Shown piece by piece: positions 1 through 10,010 of a stretch of 29,395 nucleotides of DNA. Source of the DNA: Actinomycetota bacterium (GTDB taxonomy: Bacteria; Actinomycetota; Actinomycetes; Nanopelagicales; Nanopelagicaceae); NCBI GenBank assembly GCA_002737595.1, contig NSHZ01000008.1:1-29395 (forward strand). The letters run 5' to 3'. The first letter of the stretch is position 1. Every line of letters begins with the position of its first letter. The notes beneath the pieces were generated by a model, which was not told the DNA's origin, ran no database searches, and worked only from the letters and a program-made list of their open reading frames with translations. The position numbers were made by a program, and so were the translations under genes.

Positions 1-943
1 GAACGGTGCCTTTCCCAAATGTCTTAATGCCCACAATGACTGCTCTATTTCGATCTTGCAGAGCGGCTGCAACAATCTCTGAGGCACTTGCAGATTGCGC
101 ATTCACTACAACTGCCAAAGATCCGTGTTCTTTACTGCCTTCAGCAGCTTCCAGCACGACACTCACCTGGCCGCGGCGCTCATAACTTACGACCACCCCT
201 CCGCTGACAAAAGCCCCTACGACAGCAACCGCTTCTTCAATCAATCCACCAGGGTTGTCTCTGAGGTCGAGCACCACGCCCCCCTGGTGGGCAGACTTGG
301 AAAGAATGTCGGAAACTTCATTGCCTACACCGCGAGTAAATGCATTAATTCGAATAACTAAGACGCCGTTCTTTAATGAATCGGCAGTCACATCGTTAGA
401 AGCGACAGCGAAACGCGGCAACATGAAATCGATGTTTTCACCGGAGCGCACCACTGTGACTTGCACCTGACTATTTGCATCTCCGCGCAGCAGCGCCGAA
501 ACTACTGGAATGGAAGCGCTGCTCACGTCCACGCCCTGCGCAGTCACAATCGAATCGCCTGCAAGCACTCCGGCTCTCTCCGCGGGAGAAGCACCGACCA
601 CGCTAGCCACTTCTACGCCGCCGCCTTTCCCTGCGCGGAGCCAGAGACCCACACCGGTGTATCGGCCTGCGAGTGATTGATCAAAGGCTCCCACTTCGTT
701 CACGCCGTAATAACTCGACCACCGGTCGCCAGACGCGCGCAGCATTCCCTCAATCGCTGCGCGTCGGAGCAAATCAGAAGTAGCACTCTTATTTGAGTAT
801 TGCGAAATAGAGGCCTCAGCTTCATCAAGAACGCCGGTGTTTGAGTGCGTGAGACGGCCTGCGCTGAAAGCTCCCAGGGCAAGCAGAGATACGAGAACTA
901 CGCGAATAAGCGTGCCTCGACCCCCTCTAAGTACCCGTTTCAT
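1..943 (-). CDS. ctpA: Carboxy-terminal processing protease, S41 family (partial, C-terminus beyond the window)
   Basis: Serine protease of the S41 (CtpA/Prc tail-specific) family, expected outside the membrane, trimming or degrading exported proteins. The gene is open to base 1, so 314 codons are seen and the C-terminus is missing. It starts at ATG 943-941 with a basic N-terminus and one hydrophobic anchor (about residues 12-28). A PDZ-like region follows (about 90-175, with GVGLWLR and SPAERAGVLAGDSI), then the catalytic domain with LDLRDNPGG (about 225-233). The motif SASASEI puts the nucleophile at about Ser286, and FGKGTV puts the general base at Lys311. Their 25-residue spacing matches Prc and CtpB. 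It lies 24 bp after ftsX in the same direction, probably the end of the ftsEX transcript or a cotranscribed neighbour. Family is secure; the substrate is unknown. Confidence 0.9.
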   Translation of the reverse strand, partial: MKRVLRGGRGTLIRVVLVSLLALGAFSAGRLTHSNTGVLDEAEASISQYSNKSATSDLLRRAAIEGMLRASGDRWSSYYGVNEVGAFDQSLAGRYTGVGLWLRAGKGGGVEVASVVGASPAERAGVLAGDSIVTAQGVDVSSASIPVVSALLRGDANSQVQVTVVRSGENIDFMLPRFAVASNDVTADSLKNGVLVIRINAFTRGVGNEVSDILSKSAHQGGVVLDLRDNPGGLIEEAVAVVGAFVSGGVVVSYERRGQVSVVLEAAEGSKEHGSLAVVVNAQSASASEIVAAALQDRNRAVIVGIKTFGKGTV

Positions 944-967
944 AGGCCTAGTGTAGTCGGGCGAAAA

Positions 968-1870
968 CTAGACCTTGAGGTACTTGCGCAGCGTGAGAAA
1001 CGAGGCAAACGCCGAAACGACGAGGCCTGTGAGCAGCAATAGCAGGCTAGCGTTCCACACATCTGCCCAGCCGAAGAAGTTTGTAAATGTCAGTAGCGGT
1101 GCAACACGGGCATCGACCAACGATTTGAGTGCCGCAAGAATTCCAGTAGCAATCCCCCAGCCGATGATTGTCGAGATCAACCCTTCGAGAAGGAACGGAA
1201 GTTGAATGGAGAAATTTGAGGCACCTACGAGGCGCATCACACCTGTCTCTCGGCGTCTATTAAACGCTGCGATACGAAGTGTATTAGAAATCAGTAGCGC
1301 AGCTGTAACCACACTGATCAAGCCGATTGCGAGCGCGCCATCTCTGAGCACTCCCAATAGTTTGAAGAATTTATCCAGAATTGTGCGCTGATCTTGCACA
1401 GAGTCAATTCCTGGGCGACCACTAAACGCACTTTGTACGATGGCAAATTGCTTGGGGTCCTTTAACTTCACCCGATAAGACTCAGGCAACTGATCGGCTG
1501 TGACGTTATCAACCAGCGCAGTACCCTTGAATCGTTCTTTGAATCGCGCAAATGCTTCCGCTTGAGATTCATAATAGACGTTGGCGACAATCGGAAGTGT
1601 CTTCAAATCGCTTTCGATCTGCGCTCGCTGCTCCACTGTGACTGGGCCGCCAGAGCACGTCGGGCTATCCGAAAGCTTTCCACATAAGAAGATGGAGACT
1701 TCGATCTTGTCGTACCAATAATCCTTCATCACACGTACCTGGCTATTCGCAAGCAATCCAACTCCCAACAGGGAGAGGGAAATAGCGACGGTAATCACAA
1801 CTGCAATTGTCAAAGTGATATTGCGGCGAAGTCCGTTGAGAACTTCCTTGGTAACAAATCCTGCACGCAT
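968..1870 (-). CDS. ftsX: Cell division ABC transporter permease FtsX
   Basis: Membrane partner of FtsE. The complex sits at the septum and, in related bacteria, switches on peptidoglycan hydrolases through its outer loop. I chose ATG 1870-1868, giving 300 aa. An in-frame start 42 bp upstream would overlap ftsE, and the family starts with M-R-A-x-F-V as seen here. Visible layout: short basic N-terminus, TM1 (about 20-42), an extracytoplasmic domain (about 43-170) with two cysteines in FLCGKLSDSPTC as in mycobacterial FtsX, then TM2 (about 175-197), a cytoplasmic loop with RRRETGVMRLVGAS, and TM3 and TM4. The start is 4 bp after the ftsE stop, indicating translational coupling. Confidence 0.95.
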   Translation of the reverse strand: MRAGFVTKEVLNGLRRNITLTIAVVITVAISLSLLGVGLLANSQVRVMKDYWYDKIEVSIFLCGKLSDSPTCSGGPVTVEQRAQIESDLKTLPIVANVYYESQAEAFARFKERFKGTALVDNVTADQLPESYRVKLKDPKQFAIVQSAFSGRPGIDSVQDQRTILDKFFKLLGVLRDGALAIGLISVVTAALLISNTLRIAAFNRRRETGVMRLVGASNFSIQLPFLLEGLISTIIGWGIATGILAALKSLVDARVAPLLTFTNFFGWADVWNASLLLLLTGLVVSAFASFLTLRKYLKV

Positions 1871-1874
1871 TACA

Positions 1875-2564
1875 TCACCCGCTATATCCGTAGATACCGC
1901 GAACCTGATCACGGACTACTATGCCGTTTTCTAGCTCAATCACGCGTTTGCGCATCTGATCCACAATCTTGTCATCGTGCGTGGCCATCACCACGGTGGT
2001 GCCGGTGCGATTAATTCGGTCAAGAAGTTTCATAATTCCCACACTCATCGTGGGATCAAGATTTCCGGTGGGCTCATCGGCAATAAGAATCTGTGGCTTA
2101 TTAATAAATGCACGCGCAATTGCAACGCGTTGTTGCTCGCCACCACTCAGTTCGGCCGGCATGCGATGGCCATAATCATCGAGCCCGACGAGTTCGAGCA
2201 CTTCTGGTACCTCGCGAGCAATCTCCTTCGGTGCCGCGCCCACAATCTGCATAGCAAAAGCTACGTTTTCACTGACCGTCTTGTTGGGCAGGAGTCGGTA
2301 ATCCTGGAAGACCGTGCCGATACCGCGCCGGAATTCGGGCACCTTCCATTGAGAGAGCGTGCTGAGGTCTTTACCCGCAACGAACATCCGCCCAGATGTA
2401 ACTTTCTCTTCGCGGATGATGAGCCGAAGGAAGGTGGACTTACCTGAGCCTGATTGACCGACCAAGAAGACGAACTCCCCTTTGGCCACTTCTAGGGTCA
2501 CCGAATCGAGGGCAGGGCGGTCCTGTTTGGAATAGATCTTTGCGACGTTTTCGCAACGAATCAT
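1875..2564 (-). CDS. ftsE: Cell division ATP-binding protein FtsE
   Basis: ABC-type ATPase, 229 aa, the usual FtsE length. It powers the FtsEX complex at the division site. It shows Walker A GQSGSGKST (about residue 36), the Q-loop FQDYRLLP, the ABC signature LSGGEQQRVAIARA, Walker B ILIADEPTGNLDP and the switch histidine in MATHDD. The gene sits between prfB (39 bp upstream) and ftsX (4 bp downstream), the prfB-ftsE-ftsX order common in Actinobacteria. A GGAG-type ribosome binding site lies about 12 bases before the ATG. Confidence 0.97.
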   Translation of the reverse strand: MIRCENVAKIYSKQDRPALDSVTLEVAKGEFVFLVGQSGSGKSTFLRLIIREEKVTSGRMFVAGKDLSTLSQWKVPEFRRGIGTVFQDYRLLPNKTVSENVAFAMQIVGAAPKEIAREVPEVLELVGLDDYGHRMPAELSGGEQQRVAIARAFINKPQILIADEPTGNLDPTMSVGIMKLLDRINRTGTTVVMATHDDKIVDQMRKRVIELENGIVVRDQVRGIYGYSG

Positions 2565-2603
2565 CTGCGCATCACTCTCCGGAGTCTAGGCGGGGCGGGC
2601 TGG

Positions 2604-3710
2604 CTAGGCGCCAGTGGCACGCCGCCACCTAATCCCTGCCTGTATGAACCCATCAATATCTCCATCAAGCACAGCTCCGGTATTTCCGGTCTCCCACTCG
2701 GTTCGGTGGTCTTTGACCATTTGGTAAGGGTGGAGCACGTAGGAGCGGATCTGGTTTCCCCATGAGCCTTGAGTATCTCCGCGTAAGGCATCGATCTTGG
2801 CGGCCTCCTCTTGGCGACGCCGCTCTAGCAACTTCGCTTGGAGCACAGCCATCGCCGAGGCTCGATTTTGCATTTGTGAACGCTCGTTTTGACATGAGAC
2901 CACGATGTTGGTCGGAATATGCGTAATACGCACCGCCGAATCGGTGGTGTTCACTCCCTGACCACCAGGGCCACTTGAGCGAAATACATCGATGCGTAAT
3001 TCCTTTTCATCGACTTCCATATGATCACTCTGTTCAACAACTGGGACTACTTCGACTCCAGCAAACGAAGTGTGGCGACGATTTTGACTGTCGAAGGGCG
3101 AAATACGCACCAAACGATGTGTTCCTTGCTCGACAGAGAGTGTGCCGTATGCATAAGGTGCGGCTACTTTGAAGGTGGCTGACTTGATACCCGCTTCTTC
3201 TGCGTATGAAGTGTCTAGTACTTCTACTTTGTGATTGTGGCGCTCTGCATATCGCATATACATACGTAGGAGAGCCTCTGCCCAATCGGCGGCATCGACG
3301 CCACCTGCTTCTGAACGAATAGTGACCAATGCTTGGCGTGCGTCGTATTCACCGTTGAGCAAGGTGCGAATCTCCATGGCGCCAATTTCCGAAGTGAGAG
3401 CATCGAGCTCGGTTGCAACATCGGCAAGCACGCTGGCATCTTCTTCGCCTTCGGCAAGTTCAAGTAAGAGATTTAGGTCATCCAAACGAGATCGGAGGGC
3501 GCCGAGTTTGGCCACCTCATCTTGGGTATTTGCGAGCTCGCTGGTAACTTTTTGAGCATTCTCCGGATCTTCCCAGAGGTCTGGCACCGAAGCACTGATC
3601 TCGAGTTCGACGATGCGCGCCCGCAAAGTGGTGATGTCGAGAACCGATTCAATCGATGCCAATGTGGAATCGAGCGCCTCGATTTCGATACGTAATTCGC
3701 GATCAGCCAC
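2604..3710 (-). CDS. prfB: Peptide chain release factor 2 (RF2)
   Basis: Class I release factor that reads UGA and UAA stop codons and triggers peptidyl-tRNA hydrolysis on the ribosome. It is 368 aa, normal for RF2. The stop-codon recognition tripeptide SPF is present in [15 protein letters not shown], and the catalytic GGQ loop is in [19 protein letters not shown]. The start is a GTG (3710-3708), 4 bp after the preceding pseudopilin-like gene. The reading frame is continuous: the programmed +1 frameshift (CUU UGA C near codon 25) of many bacterial prfB genes is absent, as in many actinobacteria, so UGA autoregulation is not expected. It is followed by ftsEX. Confidence 0.97.
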   Translation of the reverse strand: MADRELRIEIEALDSTLASIESVLDITTLRARIVELEISASVPDLWEDPENAQKVTSELANTQDEVAKLGALRSRLDDLNLLLELAEGEEDASVLADVATELDALTSEIGAMEIRTLLNGEYDARQALVTIRSEAGGVDAADWAEALLRMYMRYAERHNHKVEVLDTSYAEEAGIKSATFKVAAPYAYGTLSVEQGTHRLVRISPFDSQNRRHTSFAGVEVVPVVEQSDHMEVDEKELRIDVFRSSGPGGQGVNTTDSAVRITHIPTNIVVSCQNERSQMQNRASAMAVLQAKLLERRRQEEAAKIDALRGDTQGSWGNQIRSYVLHPYQMVKDHRTEWETGNTGAVLDGDIDGFIQAGIRWRRATGA

Positions 3711-3714
3711 CTGC

Positions 3715-4137
3715 CTACTCTACCGGGTTTACGCGTACCTCCGCCCGCGCGTGGGCCGAGATCAAGCGCCATTGACCGGTGAGCAATCGGGTCTTCGCAC
3801 GTAAGCCAATCTCAACTTGTGACCCCCTGGCAACCACACTCTCAAGTGAAATGCTCTCGAGAAAGTTGGAATGTTCGAAAGCGAGCTGGCCCAGTGCCAC
3901 CGCACGTGCGCTTTCCGGATCAATAGCAATCAAGCCACTTGCATAATAAGTTCTTTGATCAACGCTTGAAGCGCACGTGAGTGCAATCTCTTCAGCCATG
4001 TTATTGAGCAGCGCATTCGCCGTGGACACTTGGCCGATAGAAACTGCCACTGTAAGCGTAGCGGTGAGTAGTGCCAGGTAGCCAAGAATGAGCGGTAGTA
4101 GGGAGCCGCGTTCGTCCCGAACTATCGACCGCCTCAC
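3715..4137 (-). CDS. TadE/TadG-like pseudopilin (second of an orphan pair)
   Basis: Small single-span membrane protein, 140 aa. The N-terminus has basic residues, then [27 protein letters not shown], where the ERGS-type motif next to a hydrophobic helix recalls TadE/TadG-like pilin proteins of Flp (Tad) pilus systems. The rest is an extracytoplasmic region with no known catalytic motif. It overlaps the upstream TadE-like gene by 4 bp, so the two are translated together, and ends 4 bp before prfB. It resembles the actinobacterial secretion-neighbourhood TadE-like group, but I judge this from the N-terminal motif only. No other tad gene is in the window. Function as a minor pseudopilin is inference. 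Confidence 0.6.
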   Translation of the reverse strand: MRRSIVRDERGSLLPLILGYLALLTATLTVAVSIGQVSTANALLNNMAEEIALTCASSVDQRTYYASGLIAIDPESARAVALGQLAFEHSNFLESISLESVVARGSQVEIGLRAKTRLLTGQWRLISAHARAEVRVNPVE

Positions 4138-4538
4138 CTCGCCTCCTCAAATAGGTCAACTAATTCGCTATGGGTTACGTTGATGCGGCGGGCAAATAGT
4201 CCGCCATCGATACGCCCTGCAACGCGAGCAGTGACGCGTGCACCCGGCGTGAGGCAAGGATTCGTCGAACAATCAAAAGTGAAAGTGACGCCATCCCCGA
4301 GATCTTTGATGGCATCCTTAGCAATGTAGGTTCCTTGAAGTAATCCCGTCGGCGAATCAGACGCCGCTTTGAGTACATGAATCGCCTCGCGCACTGCGAA
4401 GTCGGCGCGCATCTCTCCTTCATGGATGCACATCAGCGCCACGGCACCTGCCACCAGTGGAGTGATGAGCGGAATAGCAAAAACAATGAATTCGAGGGTG
4501 GCGCTGCCTCGGTCATCACGTAGGCGGAAAAGAAGCAT
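4134..4538 (-). CDS. TadE-like pseudopilin
   Basis: Small membrane protein, 134 aa. It has the classic TadE-like opening: basic residues, DDRGSATLEFIVFAIPLIT, with Glu at position +5 after the Gly-Ser, then a hydrophobic helix to about residue 32. This Glu is the residue that marks TadE/TadF pseudopilins processed by a TadV-type peptidase. The remainder looks extracytoplasmic and holds two cysteines (DCSTNPCL) that could form a disulfide. It lies 57 bp after uppS and overlaps the next TadE-like gene by 4 bp. The ATPase, platform and prepilin genes of a Tad machine are not present here, so these proteins must work with genes elsewhere or in another role. Confidence 0.7.
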   Translation of the reverse strand: MLLFRLRDDRGSATLEFIVFAIPLITPLVAGAVALMCIHEGEMRADFAVREAIHVLKAASDSPTGLLQGTYIAKDAIKDLGDGVTFTFDCSTNPCLTPGARVTARVAGRIDGGLFARRINVTHSELVDLFEEAR

Positions 4539-4595
4539 GCGCCCAAGATGATCGCTCTGCGTCGTTTCGTCTACCCCGAGAAAGGCAGATGTGGA

Positions 4596-5357
4596 TTAAG
4601 CCTTCCCAAACCTTCTTTGGCGTTCGGCATAAATCTCTATCGCCTGCCAGAGCGTGCGGCGATCTGCATCAGGCCAGAGCGTGTCCAAGAAGACCATCTC
4701 TGCATATGCCGATTGCCAAAGTAAGAAGTTGCTTGTGCGCTGCTCTCCAGAGGAACGTAAGAAGAGATCAACATCCGGCAGATCCGGTTCATCCAAGTAA
4801 GTAGCAAAGAGCTTTTCAGTAATTCGATCTGGATCTACTTTTCGTCGCTTGACGTCCAATGCCAAAGCCGCAGCAGCATCAACAATCTCGGCACGTCCGC
4901 CGTAATTTACACACATCGTGAGAGTGAGAGTTGAATTCTTCTTGGTCAGTTCTTCAGCTTCTTCCAGCTCGCGAATGACCGACTTCCAGAGGCGAGGCTC
5001 ACGGCCAGCCCATCGCACTCGCACGCCTAATTCATGCATTTCATCCCGGCGGCGGCGAATGACCTCTCTATTGAAATTCATCAAGAAGGTGACTTCTTCT
5101 CGCGAACGCTTCCAATTCTCCGTAGAGAACGCGTAAGCACTCAAATGTGTGACGCCAATTTCGATAGCGCCATTAACCATGTCAAAGAGCGAAGCCTCAC
5201 CCGCTTCATGTCCGGCGGTACGCGGTAGCCCTTGCGCCTTGGCCCACCGGCCATTGCCATCCATCACGACGGCGACATGTTTAGGGATAGAGCCCTTTGG
5301 GAGCTTTGGCGCTTTCGCACCCGAGGGATGTGGCGTTGGTGTCTTGGGCTTGCTCAT
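4596..5357 (-). CDS. uppS: Isoprenyl transferase (undecaprenyl/polyprenyl diphosphate synthase)
   Basis: Cis-prenyltransferase that condenses isopentenyl diphosphate onto an allylic diphosphate to make the lipid carrier of cell-wall synthesis. It is 253 aa, normal length. The N-terminal 20 residues are Pro/Lys rich and probably unstructured. Then comes [17 protein letters not shown], with the catalytic Asp at about 33, and the substrate-binding block [15 protein letters not shown] near the C-terminus, where most homologs have RTSGE. The gene overlaps recO by 4 bp (ATGA type), so the two are translationally coupled, a linkage often seen in actinobacteria. The product chain length (C50 or C55) cannot be told from sequence. 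Confidence 0.95.
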   Translation of the reverse strand: MSKPKTPTPHPSGAKAPKLPKGSIPKHVAVVMDGNGRWAKAQGLPRTAGHEAGEASLFDMVNGAIEIGVTHLSAYAFSTENWKRSREEVTFLMNFNREVIRRRRDEMHELGVRVRWAGREPRLWKSVIRELEEAEELTKKNSTLTLTMCVNYGGRAEIVDAAAALALDVKRRKVDPDRITEKLFATYLDEPDLPDVDLFLRSSGEQRTSNFLLWQSAYAEMVFLDTLWPDADRRTLWQAIEIYAERQRRFGKA

Positions 5358-6085
5358 GAGCGCTCCACAAGCGGAAGGCTACGCAAACCATGCTCAAGAT
5401 GCCAAGAGAGATAGGCCGCCACGATGCCGTGCGCTTCGCGTTGATGACGCGCCTCGCTCGCAATGGCAGATTCCCAATCTCCTTCCATCAGATTGCCCAG
5501 GAGCGTGAGCGTCTCCGATGCGGGAGTAGCCGTTGCTGGCGGTCGGCACTCACCACATACCGATCCACCACCCGCTAAAGAAAACCATTTATGCGGCCCT
5601 TCAACTCCGCAACGGGAGCAGGCATCGAATGAGGGCGCATAACCACCGACGGCAAGTGAACGAATAAGAAATGCGTCGAGCACCAGGGCAGGGTCATAGG
5701 TGGACTCGGCGAGAGTGCGAAGCGCACCCACGACCAAGAGATATTGCTGGAGCGCCGGCTCTTCAACGAGCGCAGTGAATCTTTCGGCAGTTTCCAATAC
5801 GGCATTCGCCATAGTCCACTTTGAATAATCGCCAGAAAGTACGTCCCCATATGAGTGGAGGGTCTCTGCTTGCGTGATGATGTCAAGGGAACGGCCTGTG
5901 TGGAGTTGTAAATCCACATGCATCGCTGGCTCAAGACGTGCGCCAAATTTGCTCATGGTGCGACGTACACCTTTGGCAACTGCTCGTACTTGGCCGTGCT
6001 CTCGCGTTAACAGCGTGACAATGCGATCCGCCTCACCTAATTTATGGGTGCGCAGCACAACCGCTTCGTCACGATAAAGACCCAT
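5354..6085 (-). CDS. recO: DNA repair protein RecO
   Basis: RecF-pathway mediator that helps load RecA on single-stranded DNA and anneals strands. It is 243 aa. The N-terminal OB-fold region starts [23 protein letters not shown], the family hallmark, and is followed by [14 protein letters not shown]-terminal zinc-binding pattern is visible: CSRCG and, 18 residues after the first pair, CGEC. It starts 13 bp after leuA and overlaps uppS by 4 bp, so it is likely read through from leuA and could share the leucine-controlled transcript. Confidence 0.94.
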   Translation of the reverse strand: MGLYRDEAVVLRTHKLGEADRIVTLLTREHGQVRAVAKGVRRTMSKFGARLEPAMHVDLQLHTGRSLDIITQAETLHSYGDVLSGDYSKWTMANAVLETAERFTALVEEPALQQYLLVVGALRTLAESTYDPALVLDAFLIRSLAVGGYAPSFDACSRCGVEGPHKWFSLAGGGSVCGECRPPATATPASETLTLLGNLMEGDWESAIASEARHQREAHGIVAAYLSWHLEHGLRSLPLVERS

Positions 6086-6098
6086 GCGCCTACTCTGC

Positions 6099-7889
<1,791 letters not shown>

Positions 7890-7908
<19 letters not shown>

Positions 7909-7934
7909 CAGCTAAGGAGAAGCGTGCGCCACAT
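7890..7934 (-). CDS. leuL: leuA leader peptide (LeuL type), 14 aa
   Basis: Short reading frame: ATG at 7934-7932, TAA at 7892-7890, predicted peptide MWRTLLLSCRDGVL. Three consecutive leucine codons (CTT CTC CTT, 7914-7922) sit just before the 5' arm of a terminator hairpin (7908-7898), the layout of a classical amino-acid attenuator. There is no clear ribosome binding site. A TAATCT hexamer ends 9 nt before the ATG, so the transcript may be nearly leaderless. Leucine leader peptides before leuA are known in Actinobacteria. Scarce leucyl-tRNA should stall the ribosome on the Leu codons and keep the hairpin from forming. Confidence 0.75.
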
Positions 7935-7941
7935 AGTGGGC

Positions 7942-8646
7942 TCAGATTAGCAGGCGGGCAAATGATCGGGCTACCGGCTCCCATGTCGCCAGCAATTGCC
8001 CTTCAGCCGCCTCGGTTTCGGCAATCACCTCAGCGGGAGTGCGACCGAGCCCCGTCATAGAGGAAGGAGTGGACCACGCGGCCATGAGATCGCCCCCAAT
8101 TTCTGGATGGAATTGCATCCCCCAGGTGCGCTCACCCACTCGGTAGGCCTGATGCGGGAACTCTGAGTCGCCCATAAGGAGTTTCGCGCCCGCAGGCAAT
8201 TCGGTAATTTCATCAACGTGCCACTGGGCGGCACGAACCGCTCCGGTGATGGTGTTAAGGATCGGGTCATCAGAAAGATCAACAACGGGAGCGAGATCAT
8301 AAGTGCCCACTTGTTCCCCGTGATTGCTCCGCTCCACTTTTCCGCCGAGAGCTACCGAGAGCAATTGACCGCCTAGGCAAATACCAAGTGTGGGGCGAAA
8401 ACTGCTGGCCTCTCGACGGAGCAGCGCACGCACTGCAGGGAGCCAAGGTGCGGAAATATCATCTTCACAATTCATACTGCCACCGAGAACTAAGAGCCCA
8501 TCGGCGACACCATCGAGAGTATTCGGAATGGCATCGCCTCGATATGCATGACATTCAACAATCTCTACGCCCTCATCTGCGATCCACTCACCAAAAAACG
8601 CCGCCGTTGTGTCTGGCTCATTGATGACTACAAAGAGTTTGGCCAT
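7942..8646 (-). CDS. Class I glutamine amidotransferase (GMP synthase-like)
   Basis: Stand-alone class I glutamine amidotransferase domain, 234 aa, cytoplasmic. The nucleophile Cys is in LGICLGGQLLSVALGG, and the His-Glu pair is in WGMQFHPEIGG. A WHVDEITELPAGA segment resembles the GMP synthase-like GATase group. It starts 3 bp after the glnA2 stop, so the two are almost certainly one transcription unit. Known for the family: hydrolysis of glutamine or other gamma-glutamyl amides. Inference: with a GlnA2-type ligase next door it could hydrolyse gamma-glutamyl amine intermediates. No partner synthase domain is fused to it, so the real substrate is open. Confidence 0.85.
   Translation of the reverse strand: MAKLFVVINEPDTTAAFFGEWIADEGVEIVECHAYRGDAIPNTLDGVADGLLVLGGSMNCEDDISAPWLPAVRALLRREASSFRPTLGICLGGQLLSVALGGKVERSNHGEQVGTYDLAPVVDLSDDPILNTITGAVRAAQWHVDEITELPAGAKLLMGDSEFPHQAYRVGERTWGMQFHPEIGGDLMAAWSTPSSMTGLGRTPAEVIAETEAAEGQLLATWEPVARSFARLLI
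7944..7949 (-). promoter_or_regulatory. Candidate -10 box of the leuA leader transcript
   Basis: TAATCT on the minus strand, inside the 3' end of the amidotransferase gene, ending 9 bases before the leader-peptide ATG. It fits the actinobacterial TAnnnT consensus and would place the transcription start at or just before the leader start codon. No convincing -35 element was seen. Confidence 0.4.
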
Positions 8647-8649
8647 GTA

Positions 8650-9987
8650 TTACAGCACCGGGAGGTAACGGTCGAGCTCAAAAGCAGTGACCTGGCGACG
8701 GTACTCGGCCCACTCTGCCCGCTTATTGCGCAAGAAGTGGTCAAAGACGTGCTCACCCAAAGTTTCGGCAACGAGTTCGCTCTTCTCCATGGCAGCGATT
8801 GCTTCCGCCAAGTCGGTGGGCAGCGGTGCAATGCCTAGAGCACGCCGCTCGGCTGGAGTTAATGACCACACATCATCTTCGGCGCCTTCCGGAAGTTCGT
8901 ACTCCATTTCGATGCCCTTAAGCCCAGCAGCCAGGATCACTGCAAACGAGAGGTATGGATTACAAGCTGAATCTGGTGAACGAAGTTCGATACGAGTGGA
9001 ATTTCCCTTACCTGGCTTATACATAGGGACGCGCACTAAAGCGCTCCGGTTGTTATGCCCCCATGAAATAAAGGCAGGAGCCTCACCTCCGCCATGTAGG
9101 CGCTTGTATGAGTTCACCCACTGATTTGTGATCGCAGTAATTTCAGGTGCGTGACGCAAGAGCCCTGCGATAAACGAACGACCTACTCGCGAGAGTTGGT
9201 AGGGCGCACCGGCTTCGTGGAATGCATTGCGATCGCCTTCAAAGAGTGAAAGGTGAACATGCATTCCGGAGCCTGGATGATCGGTAAAGGGCTTTGGCAT
9301 GAATGAGGCAAATACGCCTTGCTCCAGCGCAACCTCTTTCACTACCAAACGAAATGTCATGATGTTGTCAGCCGTTGAAAGTGCATCGGCGTAGCGAAGA
9401 TCAATCTCTTGCTGACCAGGGGCTCCTTCATGATGGCTAAATTCCACGCTAATTCCCATCGCTTCAAGCATGGTGATCGCTTGGCGACGGAAATCATGGC
9501 CCACCACATTTGGTGTGTGGTCAAAATATCCACCTGAGTCAACGGGCACTGGAGCTTCCCCGCGCTTGGGCTTTTCTTCAAAGAGGAAGAACTCAATCTC
9601 GGGATGTGTATAGAAGGTGAATCCCATTTCAGCAGCGCGTGCAAGAGTTCGCTTCAATACGTAACGTGGATCTGCGTATGAAGGATTCCCATCGGGAAGC
9701 ATGATGTCGCAGAACATGCGTGCGGTGCCTGGCGCTTCTGCGCGCCAAGGCAAAATCGAAAAAGTAGACGGGTCTGGTTTTGCCAGCATGTCGGATTCAT
9801 AAACGCGCGCGAAACCTTCGATCGCCGAACCATCAAAGCCGATACCTTCAGCAAAGGCGCTCTCCAACTCGGCAGGAGCCACCGCAACAGACTTGAGAAA
9901 GCCAAGTACGTCGGTGAACCAGAGACGGACGAAACGGATATCGCGCTCCTCAAGGGTGCGCAGCACGAATTCTTCTTGTTTTTCCAT
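8650..9987 (-). CDS. glnA2: Glutamine synthetase family protein, GlnA2 type
   Basis: GS-I fold ATP-dependent gamma-glutamyl ligase, 445 aa from ATG 9987-9985. Longer in-frame starts reach back into nadE, and the family begins M-x-x-Q-x-E-F-V-L-R-T-L-E-E-R as here. The N-terminus matches what I recall of Mycobacterium GlnA2. Motifs: FDGSAIEGFARV (about 51-62), the Glu/metal block EGAPGQQEIDLRYADAL, GSGMHVHLSL and NPYLSFAVILAAG. The tyrosine adenylylation motif (NLYDLP type) of GlnA1 is missing, so GlnE control is not expected. It lies between nadE (23 bp) and a glutamine amidotransferase (3 bp). Streptomyces GlnA2-like enzymes have been described as gamma-glutamylpolyamine synthetases, so glutamine synthesis itself may not be its role. 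Confidence 0.93.
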   Translation of the reverse strand: MEKQEEFVLRTLEERDIRFVRLWFTDVLGFLKSVAVAPAELESAFAEGIGFDGSAIEGFARVYESDMLAKPDPSTFSILPWRAEAPGTARMFCDIMLPDGNPSYADPRYVLKRTLARAAEMGFTFYTHPEIEFFLFEEKPKRGEAPVPVDSGGYFDHTPNVVGHDFRRQAITMLEAMGISVEFSHHEGAPGQQEIDLRYADALSTADNIMTFRLVVKEVALEQGVFASFMPKPFTDHPGSGMHVHLSLFEGDRNAFHEAGAPYQLSRVGRSFIAGLLRHAPEITAITNQWVNSYKRLHGGGEAPAFISWGHNNRSALVRVPMYKPGKGNSTRIELRSPDSACNPYLSFAVILAAGLKGIEMEYELPEGAEDDVWSLTPAERRALGIAPLPTDLAEAIAAMEKSELVAETLGEHVFDHFLRNKRAEWAEYRRQVTAFELDRYLPVL

Positions 9988-10010
9988 GGGACCAGTCTGC
10001 CCCCCTTGCG

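Noticed and set aside
1977..2447. Plus-strand open frame of 156 codons antisense to ftsE
   Set aside because: ftsE is unambiguous on the other strand with all ABC motifs. The antisense frame has no recognisable domain.
3620..3710. Programmed +1 frameshift site in prfB
   Set aside because: The frame is open from the GTG start with no in-frame UGA near codon 25, so no frameshift is needed.
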